NCBI GenBank assembly: GCA_029210985.1
Contig: JARGFR010000016.1
Span: 1-32,146 of the forward strand
Reading direction: 5' to 3'
DNA length: 32,146 bases
Source of the DNA: Spirochaetaceae bacterium
GTDB lineage: Bacteria > Spirochaetota > Spirochaetia > DSM-2461
The position numbers were made by a program, and so were the translations under genes. Below are positions 8,079 through 15,714 of the stretch, in pieces (position 1 is the first letter of the stretch; each line of letters starts with the position of its first letter). The notes under the pieces were generated by a model. That model was not told the DNA's origin and did not search any database. It saw only the letters and a list, made by a program, of their open reading frames with translations.

Positions 8079-9033
8079 GACGCCTTGGAACACCGGTCCG
8101 GTCGCGTTTGCCTATCCCGAGGGGCCGACCATCCTCAGCCTTACCAACCTGCAGCTGAGTCCCGGAACCATCACGGTGATTGCCGGGGAAAACGGATCAG
8201 GAAAAACCACACTGCTTAAAATCTTAAGCGGACTGCTTCACATCCGGCGGGCCGTTGGGGACGAACTTCGGACATTCCGGACCCATTCCTCTTATCTGCA
8301 CCAGCACCCTTATCTCTTTAGAGGTTCGGTTCTGCGAAACCTCCGGTTGGCCTCACCGCAGGCCGGGGATTCCGACATCACCAGGGCCCTGGATTCGGTT
8401 GGATTGGCAGGATACGCACAGCGCAATGTGAAGAAGCTGTCGGGCGGTGAAATCAAACGGGTCGCTCTGGCGCGGCTCTTTCTGTCGGATCGCCAAATCC
8501 TGCTTCTGGACGAACCGGCGGCTCACGTGGATGCGATATCCATCAGGAAAATCGAGGAGTGCTGTCGTGGGCTGGCAGATCGGGGCCGGACGCTGATCGT
8601 CACCAGCCACCGCGGAGGATTCGGATACAGAGTCGCCGATACTTTGGTTGACCTCGAGGATGGGAGTGTTCGGACTTCTTCGGTGAATATCTTGAGGGGA
8701 TCGGTCTCGGAAGAAAAGGAAAGTTCCCTGTCCTTCGAATCCCGGGGCGTACGATTCCGGGTGCCCCACCGTGACGGATCGTTTCAGGTGGCCGTTCTGG
8801 CCGGCGAGGATATCATCCTGTCCAAACAGCCGTTGGAATCCAGTGCGAGGAATTGCCTGAAAGGAACCATACGGCGGCTCGATGAAACAGGGGATGATGG
8901 AATCCGCGCTTCCTTGGATTGCGGGATGAATCTGGTGTCGGTCATTACACCGGCGGCAGTCGATGAGTTGGGACTTCGCCCCGGAAAGACCGTATACGCG
9001 ACTTTCAAGGCCTCATCTGTGGCTTTGTACTAA
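8071..9033 (+). CDS. tupC: Tungstate ABC transporter, ATP-binding protein with C-terminal Mop/TOBE-like domain
   Basis: Walker A GENGSGKTTL, signature LSGGEIKRVALARL, Walker B ILLLDEPAAHVD; C-term SARNCLKGTIRRLDE...VITPAAVDELGLRPGKTVYATFKASSVALY resembles a Mop/TOBE fold. Confidence 0.9.
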   Translation: MNRTPWNTGPVAFAYPEGPTILSLTNLQLSPGTITVIAGENGSGKTTLLKILSGLLHIRRAVGDELRTFRTHSSYLHQHPYLFRGSVLRNLRLASPQAGDSDITRALDSVGLAGYAQRNVKKLSGGEIKRVALARLFLSDRQILLLDEPAAHVDAISIRKIEECCRGLADRGRTLIVTSHRGGFGYRVADTLVDLEDGSVRTSSVNILRGSVSEEKESSLSFESRGVRFRVPHRDGSFQVAVLAGEDIILSKQPLESSARNCLKGTIRRLDETGDDGIRASLDCGMNLVSVITPAAVDELGLRPGKTVYATFKASSVALY

Positions 9034-9050
9034 TGTGGAAAGGAACCGAT

Positions 9051-10232
9051 ATGATACCGTTTGATCGAGCTTCCGAACTGGTTCTGGCCGAATCGCTGCC
9101 CATGATGACTCAGCATGTGAAGCTTTCCGAAGCTCTCGGACGATTTCTAGCCGAGAAAGTGGCTTCTCCGCTGGACGCCCCCCCCTTCGACAAGTCGGCT
9201 ATGGACGGTTATGCCGTCCGGTATAACGACGAACGGAACCAATATAATGTTCGGGAGATCGTCGCGGCGGGAGATGCACCGTCGGATCGTCCCATTGAGC
9301 CGGGAGAAGCGGTTCAAATCATGACCGGCGCGCCTCTGCCGCCTGATACCGGGAAAATTATCAGGGTGGAGTTCACCCGGCGGAATGGGGATGTGATGAC
9401 GGTGACCGAGCCCGAGCCCTACGACAATATCATCAAACGCGCCTCCAACATCAAAGCCGGAGACCCCCTGCTGGCTCCATGCCGCCTGGGAGCCAAGGAG
9501 ATCGGGTGCCTGGCGGCGGCCGGAATACCTGAGGTGACCGTCTATAGACCGCTGCGCGTCGGCATCATCATCACCGGCGACGAATTGCGTAACGCCGGGT
9601 CGCCGCTGAGACCCGGGGAAATCTACGATTCCAACGGACCTCAATTGTCGGCTCAGATTATCAACGCCGGTGCGGTTCCGGTTTCCTACGGCATCATAGA
9701 AGACGACCGTGACGCCCACCGGGACGCCGTCGTCCGGGGACTCAAGGAGAGCGATATTCTGCTGCTCTCCGGCGGTGTCTCCAAAGGGGAGTTCGATTAT
9801 GTCTCCCGGACCCTATCGGATGCCGGCGTCGACATATTGTTCCACGGTGTGAAAGTCAAACCGGGCCGCCCTACCCTCTTCGGTCGGACACCGTCCTGCC
9901 TGGTATTCGGTCTCCCGGGGAACCCTGTTTCGGTCTTTGTCCAATTCGAGGCTCTGGTACGACCCCTGATCAATAAGCTGAATCAGGCCCCGTCCCCGAT
10001 TCGTCCGGTTCCCGGACGTCTGACTCGCGTCCTCAAGAGGCGGGACGTGGACCGGGCGGAATTCATGCCGGCAGTTATCGGCAGCGGCCCGGAAGGCCTG
10101 GAACTCACGCCGTTGAAATACGGCGGCTCATCCCATTTGAATGCTTTGGCGGATGCGAATGCCCTCATTTTTATACCTGCAGGCACCGAAACCTTGGAAC
10201 AGGGAGATCAGGTTGATGCGCGACTCCTATAA
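9051..10232 (+). CDS. moeA: Molybdopterin molybdotransferase (MoeA)
   Basis: DAPPFDKSAMDGYAV, IMTGAPLP, GVSKGEFDYV, FGLPGNPVSVFVQF. Likely ATG at 9051 behind GGAAAGGAA; the ORF track starts at 9033. Confidence 0.95.
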   Translation: MIPFDRASELVLAESLPMMTQHVKLSEALGRFLAEKVASPLDAPPFDKSAMDGYAVRYNDERNQYNVREIVAAGDAPSDRPIEPGEAVQIMTGAPLPPDTGKIIRVEFTRRNGDVMTVTEPEPYDNIIKRASNIKAGDPLLAPCRLGAKEIGCLAAAGIPEVTVYRPLRVGIIITGDELRNAGSPLRPGEIYDSNGPQLSAQIINAGAVPVSYGIIEDDRDAHRDAVVRGLKESDILLLSGGVSKGEFDYVSRTLSDAGVDILFHGVKVKPGRPTLFGRTPSCLVFGLPGNPVSVFVQFEALVRPLINKLNQAPSPIRPVPGRLTRVLKRRDVDRAEFMPAVIGSGPEGLELTPLKYGGSSHLNALADANALIFIPAGTETLEQGDQVDARLL

Positions 10233-11022
10233 CCGGGATATCCGCTACCTCCGTATATCGGTCACCGACCGCTGCGATCTGGCATGCCGTTACTGTCGGG
10301 ACGGCTCGGTGCCGGAGGGGGATTGCGGCCGAGAATCGGGGATACTCAGTTTCGATCAGATCGTCGAAGTGGTTCTGGCGGCGGTGGGTCTGGGTTTCTC
10401 CAAGTTCAGGCTGACCGGCGGTGAGCCCCTGATGCGCCGGGACCTGACCACCCTTGTCAAAATGATCCGCGGTATCGACGGAGTGGAGTTCATCGGTCTC
10501 ACGACAAACGGCACCCAATTGGCACGTTACGCCCGGGATCTCAAGAGTGCCGGTGTGGATGGCGTGAATGTGTCTTTGGACACATTGGACGCCGATGAAT
10601 ACCGTGACATTACCGGCGGCGGGGATATTCAGAGAGTTTTTGCGGGGCTGGATGCCGCCAGGGAGGCGGGATTTACGTCCATCAAGGTCAATATGGTGGT
10701 TAATCTGGATACGCCGGCGGAACAAATTGCCCGGATGGACAGGTTCTGCCGCGATAATGGATTTCTGCTCCAAAGGATTCGGGAATACCGTCTGTCAAAC
10801 CGTCAGGATACCGACCACGATTATGAACGGCCGCTGAGGTGCGGCGACTGCAACCGGCTGAGACTCACATCCGACGGCAATCTGCTTTCCTGTCTTCATT
10901 CGGATCGGGAAATCCCCGTGAATTTCGACGATATCGCCCGGAGCCTCATCACCGCGATTGATGCCAAACCCCTGAGGGGCGGACAACGCCGACACCACGA
11001 TGTGTCAAAAATCGGAGGATGA
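10216..11022 (+). CDS. moaA: GTP 3',8-cyclase MoaA, compact form
   Basis: Radical-SAM CDLACRYC, LTGGEPLMRRDL, second cluster CGDCNRLRLTSDGNLLSC, C-terminal SKIGG. Likely ATG at 10216, giving 268 aa. Confidence 0.9.
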   Translation: MRDSYNRDIRYLRISVTDRCDLACRYCRDGSVPEGDCGRESGILSFDQIVEVVLAAVGLGFSKFRLTGGEPLMRRDLTTLVKMIRGIDGVEFIGLTTNGTQLARYARDLKSAGVDGVNVSLDTLDADEYRDITGGGDIQRVFAGLDAAREAGFTSIKVNMVVNLDTPAEQIARMDRFCRDNGFLLQRIREYRLSNRQDTDHDYERPLRCGDCNRLRLTSDGNLLSCLHSDREIPVNFDDIARSLITAIDAKPLRGGQRRHHDVSKIGG

Positions 11023-11477
11023 CTGTGGAATTTACCCACCTTGATCGAAACGGAACCGCCCGCATGGTGGACGTGTCTCCAAAGGCGCCGATGCGCCGCA
11101 CCGCCCGGGCACAGGCAGCCATCGTTCTCCAGCCCGGAACCATCGATGCGATTCGCGAGAAAGCCCTTCCCAAAGGAGATGTGCTGACGGTGGCTAAAAT
11201 CGCCGGGGTCAATGCCGCCAAGAAAAACGCCGAAATCATTCCGCTCTGCCACACGATTCCCCTGGACATGGTGGATGTGGATTTTCAGGTGGATGACGAT
11301 CGCATCATCATCAAATCAGTGGCCCGGTGTGTCGGGCGGACGGGTGTGGAAATGGAAGCCCTGGCCGCAGCCGTCGGCGCAGCAATGGGCATATATGACA
11401 TGTGCAAAGCCATCGACAAATCCATGGTCATCACCGATATCCGTCTTCTGGAGAAAACCAAGGAAGAGCTGTCGTGA
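11019..11477 (+). CDS. moaC: Cyclic pyranopterin monophosphate synthase MoaC
   Basis: AKIAGVNAAKKNAEIIPLCHTIPLDMVDVDF, GVEMEALAAAVGAAMGIYDMCKAIDKSMVITDIRLLEKT. Confidence 0.97.
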   Translation: MTVEFTHLDRNGTARMVDVSPKAPMRRTARAQAAIVLQPGTIDAIREKALPKGDVLTVAKIAGVNAAKKNAEIIPLCHTIPLDMVDVDFQVDDDRIIIKSVARCVGRTGVEMEALAAAVGAAMGIYDMCKAIDKSMVITDIRLLEKTKEELS

Positions 11478-11917
11478 AGAATCAATTCACCGTTTTGTCC
11501 CTGAACATCTCCACGAATAAGGGCGAGAAGAAAGTTCCTGTTGACCATGTGGAACTCCGGGTGAACCACGGCATCGTCGGGGACGCCCACGCCGGAGACT
11601 GGCACAGGCAGATATCCATGCTCGCCGATGAGGATATCGATTCCATGAGAGGCCGCGGGGCGGATCTCCACTCCGGCGACTTCGCGGAAAACATCACCAC
11701 CCGCGGCATCGCTCTGGCCCAGCTGCCCATCGGAACCCGCCTCATCATCGGAGATGCGGAACTGGAAGTCACCCAGATCGGCAAAGAGTGCCATCACGGA
11801 TGTGCCATACGCCGGCAGGTCGGCGACTGCGTGATGCCCAGTAGGGGAATCTTCTGCAGAGTGATCAGCGGAGGATCTCTCCGACGTGATGATACGGGTT
11901 TTGCCGTCTCCGAGTGA
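11474..11917 (+). CDS. MOSC domain-containing protein
   Basis: GTG at 11474 overlaps the moaC stop; NISTNKGEKKVPVDHVELRVNHGIVGDAHAGDWHRQISMLA, SGDFAENITTRGI, QIGKECHHGCAIRRQVGDCVMPSRGIF. Confidence 0.9.
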   Translation: MKNQFTVLSLNISTNKGEKKVPVDHVELRVNHGIVGDAHAGDWHRQISMLADEDIDSMRGRGADLHSGDFAENITTRGIALAQLPIGTRLIIGDAELEVTQIGKECHHGCAIRRQVGDCVMPSRGIFCRVISGGSLRRDDTGFAVSE

Positions 11918-12046
11918 TTGTGAAACCGGCTGAGCCGGGCCATTGTGAACGTCGCGGGAGCCGGGGTACCGAAAAATCTGTCTTTCACAACAGAACTGTA
12001 ATGTTATCGAGCGGTAATTCGGTCATTTATATATTACTATATTACC

Positions 12047-12613
12047 ATGGTTTCCATATCAAATAGTGCGACTGCCACCCTTGTCCGCTCCATCACGCTC
12101 ATCCTGCTGATGTTGGTGTTTTCAATCGGAATCGATGCACAGACTGTTGTGGAGGAACGACTCACGGCTGAGGGATTCGCCATAGCACCCGAGCGGCCCG
12201 AAGCACCGGATTTCACGCTGAAAACATTGGGTGGGGAGGAACGAAGCCTTTCTTCATATCAAGGATCCGTTGTCTTCCTCAATTTCTGGGCCACATGGTG
12301 CGGACCCTGCCGAGTCGAAATGCCCTCAATGGATCGACTATATCAGGGTATTGACGACGACCGATTTGAGATTGTCGCGGTGGATCTCCAGGAGGACAGA
12401 AAGACTGTTGAGGAATTCGCCGAGGAGCTCGGATTCACCTTCCCCATTCTCCTGGATGAGAAGGGCATTGCAGGTTCCATGTATGGAATCAGCGGCATAC
12501 CGACAACCTTCCTGATCGACAAAAACGGCGGTCTTGTGGCTCGACTCGTGGGATCCCGGGAGTGGGACACCAAGGATTTTCGGGAAACGATAGGGATGTT
12601 GATGGATGAGTAA
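12047..12613 (+). CDS. TlpA/ResA-type thioredoxin-like protein, exported
   Basis: N-terminal hydrophobic signal; APDFTLKTLGGEERSLSSYQGSVVFLNFWATWCGPCRVEMPSMDRLY; GISGIPTTFLIDKNG. Confidence 0.93.
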   Translation: MVSISNSATATLVRSITLILLMLVFSIGIDAQTVVEERLTAEGFAIAPERPEAPDFTLKTLGGEERSLSSYQGSVVFLNFWATWCGPCRVEMPSMDRLYQGIDDDRFEIVAVDLQEDRKTVEEFAEELGFTFPILLDEKGIAGSMYGISGIPTTFLIDKNGGLVARLVGSREWDTKDFRETIGMLMDE

Positions 12614-13422
12614 GACCACCAGTTCCATATTCGATATGAGCCTTCGGTTCAAAACAGGAATTGTTCTATTCAACTTGATTGTATCGGCGGCGTTGCTGGC
12701 CGCCGATGATACAGACCATCAACTCGAATCCTTATCTAACAAGCAAGAATCCGAACTATCGACTCCAGGTGAGTCACATTCACGGTATTGGATTTGAAGA
12801 AGACGAACTGATTCTGGCCACGCATCTGGGCCTTCTTCGATTCCAGGACGGAAGTTGGGTTGCCGAGGAATCTCCTCCCCACGACTATATGGGGTTTGCT
12901 CCGGTGGAAGATGGGGCCTACATCAGCGGCCACCCGTCCATCCTCCACGCTGATGAATTCATGAATCCGCTGGGTGTGATGTTCACCGAAGACTGGGGAG
13001 ATACCTTAACTCCTAAGGGTTTCTATGGAGAAGTCGATTATCATTGGCTCACCGCAGGATACCATACGACGTCGGTTTATGCCCTGACATCCAGCCATCC
13101 GCAGGCCAAGGCTCCAATGTTTGCCATGTCTCAGAACTCGAAGGAGCGTTACGAGCGGGAGGATGGGAAAGAACGGATCGAGACAGTGGAACGTCTTCGA
13201 CCTCTTGCCGATGGACTCGGCCTGAGCCTGGCCCAGATGGCATTGGCCTGGGCGACAAAAAATCCGAATGTCAGCACCGTCATCACCGGAGCCTCAAAGC
13301 CAGAACAGGTGGAACAGAATATGAAAGCTCTGGATGCCGCGGAACTTCCGACACCTGAAATCATGGCACGGATCGATGAATTGGCCGGTACCAAACCGAC
13401 AATGCCCAGAAGCTGGCGTTAG
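12606..13422 (+). pseudogene. Chimeric pseudogene: signal peptide and beta-propeller (F510_1955-type glycosylhydrolase-like) 5' part, frameshifted, fused to the 3' part of an aldo/keto reductase
   Basis: ORF 12606-12797 supplies a signal peptide; ORF 12679-13422, in another frame, continues HIHGIGFEEDELILATHLGLLRFQDGSWVAEESPPHDYMGFAPVEDGAYISGHP...GEVDYHWLTAGYHT and then becomes ERIETVERLRPLADGLGLSLAQMALAWATKNPNVSTVITGASKPEQVEQNMKALDA (AKR C-terminus). Junction near 13110-13150. Confidence 0.75.
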
Positions 13423-13469
13423 GTCCACCCGACGATAACAAGATCAATCCCCTGGCTGCCTTTCCCGTC

Positions 13470-14001
13470 TCAGGGACGAACCAATTCGATCAGTTCCCGG
13501 CGGTTCGAGACATTCAGCTTTGTGTAGATATTCAGTACATGACGTTCCGCTGTCCGGGGGCTGATTCTCAAAATTTTTCCAATATTCCTGGATGTCATAC
13601 GATTGCTGAGCATCCTGCAGACCACCGTCTCCCGGCGGCTCAGTCCCGTAAATCCCGGCAGAGATTCCAATCGCCTCAAATTGGCCGCAAAATCATCCTC
13701 ACCCTCATCCAAACGGCTATAGAGTTCGGAAAATGCCGTTATCATGGATTTCATATTCTTCATATCCCGCTCGGAAAACGGCCGATCCGTTCTACCACGA
13801 TTCACCACCAGTATATGAGTCTTCCCGCTGCCGGTTCTGACAAAACCGGCCCCCATGCTGTGTCCGACACTGAGCGGTCGGTTGAAATCCGCGTCGTATT
13901 CCGTTTCGCGGTACCGGGCTTTCCAGTCGACAGGGCCGAGGGTTATCTGACAGGTCGTTCAGGAGGTGATATAAGCCTTTCCAGTCCGCATCGACAATCA
14001 T
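13470..14001 (-). pseudogene. LuxR-type regulator, probably frameshifted and internally shortened; intact HTH encoded by 13470-13856
   Basis: GFTGLSRRETVVCRMLSNRMTSRNIGKILRISPRTAERHVLNIYTKLNVSNRRELIELV is a LuxR HTH. Its frame continues upstream without a start (ITLGPVDWKARYRETEYDADFNRPLSVGHSMGAG...), while the plausible N-terminus MIVDADWKGLYHLLNDLSD lies in another frame starting at 14001. Confidence 0.6.
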
Positions 14002-14151
14002 TGACCATCCAATCTCGACGGGGCCTATTGTCAACAGTCATATACTTATCATGCATATGTCAAGAAAAACTACGCAGCCGTTACGGATGTTTGGTTGTTC
14101 ACGACCCCGTAAAATAAACAAATATTTTATCCCATAGAAAGAGGTGTTTGT

Positions 14152-14634
14152 ATGAATGGAAGAAGGGTTTGTTCCGCCTCGTTCCTGCTTCTCCTGATGG
14201 TTATTCCGCTCTGGGCGGGGGGTGGAAACGACGAGATGGAACTGGAGAAGGTGAATGCCGTTCTTCAGGAGTACGGAAAACTGCTGATTGACGGCGACTA
14301 TGAAGCGTGGGGAGAACTGCATACTCAGGACGTCATCAAGATGCCGCCGAAGGTCCCCCCGACAACCAATCGAGCGGATATGGTGGCCCGCTCCTCGGCG
14401 GGTAGTGATCAGGCGAGAATTGTCGAATTCAATGTCGAGACTCGGGATACAAAAATCTCCGGGGATATGGCCTACAATTGGGGAATGTATACGGTGAAAA
14501 TCCAGCCGAATGCGGGCGGTCCGCCCATCCTTGTCGACGGCAAGTTCCTGACATTGCTGGAAAAACAGAGTGACGGAAGGTGGCTGATTTCCCACGACTG
14601 CTTCAATTCCAACGTACCGCCGCCGTCACCGTAG
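14152..14634 (+). CDS. Exported SnoaL/DUF4440-like (NTF2-fold) protein
   Basis: Signal peptide SASFLLLLMVIPLWAGGG; EKVNAVLQEYGKLLIDGDYEAWGELHTQDVIKMPP...GRWLISHDCFNSN pattern; RBS AGAAAGAGG. Confidence 0.75.
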   Translation: MNGRRVCSASFLLLLMVIPLWAGGGNDEMELEKVNAVLQEYGKLLIDGDYEAWGELHTQDVIKMPPKVPPTTNRADMVARSSAGSDQARIVEFNVETRDTKISGDMAYNWGMYTVKIQPNAGGPPILVDGKFLTLLEKQSDGRWLISHDCFNSNVPPPSP

Positions 14635-14765
14635 GGGATAATCCCAAACGCGTTCCATGCTTGAATATTCACATGTACCGAACAGAACGCGTCCTGGCGC
14701 AATTTGCCGCCGATTCGGCCTGATCCCAATCGGTGGCCGTCGTTTTATCGGCTGTCATTCTTTTT

Positions 14766-14885
14766 TCTTTTAAAGGGGGGCAAGCCCCCCTGGCTCCAGA
14801 CCGGCTTTTCCCCGGCGCTGTTCCGGGCTTGCTCCGCGCCGCCCGGCGCCGGGGGCCGTTCTTCCGCCACCCCCCGAGAAACTCC
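14766..14885. repeat. GC-rich intergenic repeat-like element with strong palindromes
   Basis: GGGGGG-CAAG-CCCCCC hairpin (14775-14790), palindrome CCCGGCGCCGGG (14842-14853), strong composition shift, spurious ORFs on both strands (e.g. GGWRKNGPRRRAARSKPGTAPGKSRSGARGACPPLKEK). Confidence 0.55.
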
Positions 14886-14982
14886 GCTATCGGCGGTAGA
14901 TTCCGTCTCAAGAACATCGGTCAAAGTGGATATGGGTCAGCGGCGATTGCTGCCGGCGGAAAATCCCTATAGTTAATAGTGT

Positions 14983-15714
14983 ATGAAAGCCCTCTGCATC
15001 TACAACGATTTCCATCATCCCGGCGCGTTGGTAAAAAACGGGCTGGAGGAATTTGCCCCGCCTGAAATATCCATCGAGTTTACAGACGCCGAGGACGGCA
15101 TTCCCACCGACTTTCCAACGAACTGCGGCATATTGATCCTGAGTAAGGCCAACATGACCGCGTCGGATAAAGAGACTTCCTGGGTAACCAGAGACTGGGA
15201 GATACACATCCGGGATTTCGTTGAGAACGGAGGGATGCTGCTGGCCGTTCATTCAGGCATCGCCGGCTATGAAAAAGGCGGCATCATGGGCAATCTTCTC
15301 GGCGGAACATTCAAATGGCACCCGGAGATATGTGATGTATCGTATCGCGGTTCTATTAAAATAGGCCGGACCGGTATCGGGTCGGTCGATTTCACTTGCA
15401 GGGACGAGCACTATTTTGTCGATGTATTTAATAAGGATGCCGAGATATTTCTGACCTCGGAATCCCGGCACGGGAGACAGCCTGCAGGGTGGATCTGCAA
15501 TATAGAACGGGGAAGGGTCGTCGTTCTGACCCCCGGTCATACCTTGGAGGTCTGGAATCATCCCGTTTTCCGGAAAATGATCCTCCAAGCACTTCAGACG
15601 AAAAAAAAGGCAGCTCCGGCCGCCCTTAGTCCGCGTCAAAAAAACGCGACAGCGGAAAAACCCAACAATCCAAGCAGGAAGAGCAGCATGACGGACCGAA
15701 CGTCCGGGGCGTAA
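14983..15714 (+). CDS. ThuA-like domain protein
   Basis: MKALCIYNDFHHPG, FVENGGMLLAVHSGIAGYEKGG, GNLLGGTFKWHPE, PAGWICNIERGRVVVLTPGHTLEVWNHPVFRKMILQAL. The last ~40 aa look non-homologous and overlap mrpD antisense. Confidence 0.8.
   Translation: MKALCIYNDFHHPGALVKNGLEEFAPPEISIEFTDAEDGIPTDFPTNCGILILSKANMTASDKETSWVTRDWEIHIRDFVENGGMLLAVHSGIAGYEKGGIMGNLLGGTFKWHPEICDVSYRGSIKIGRTGIGSVDFTCRDEHYFVDVFNKDAEIFLTSESRHGRQPAGWICNIERGRVVVLTPGHTLEVWNHPVFRKMILQALQTKKKAAPAALSPRQKNATAEKPNNPSRKSSMTDRTSGA

Noticed and set aside
11926-11938. CCGGC-TGA-GCCGG hairpin after the MOSC gene as a terminator
   Set aside because: No following T-tract; too weak to call an intrinsic terminator.
14648-14692. Inverted repeat ACGCGTTC ... 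GAACGCGT with a 29-nt loop
   Set aside because: Only 8-bp arms and a long loop, no T-run or second copy; could be chance or the edge of the neighbouring repeat element.
14704-14976. ORFs 14704-14976, 14733-14972 and 14669-14917
   Set aside because: They arise from the GC-rich repeat-like element on both strands; low complexity and not credible proteins.
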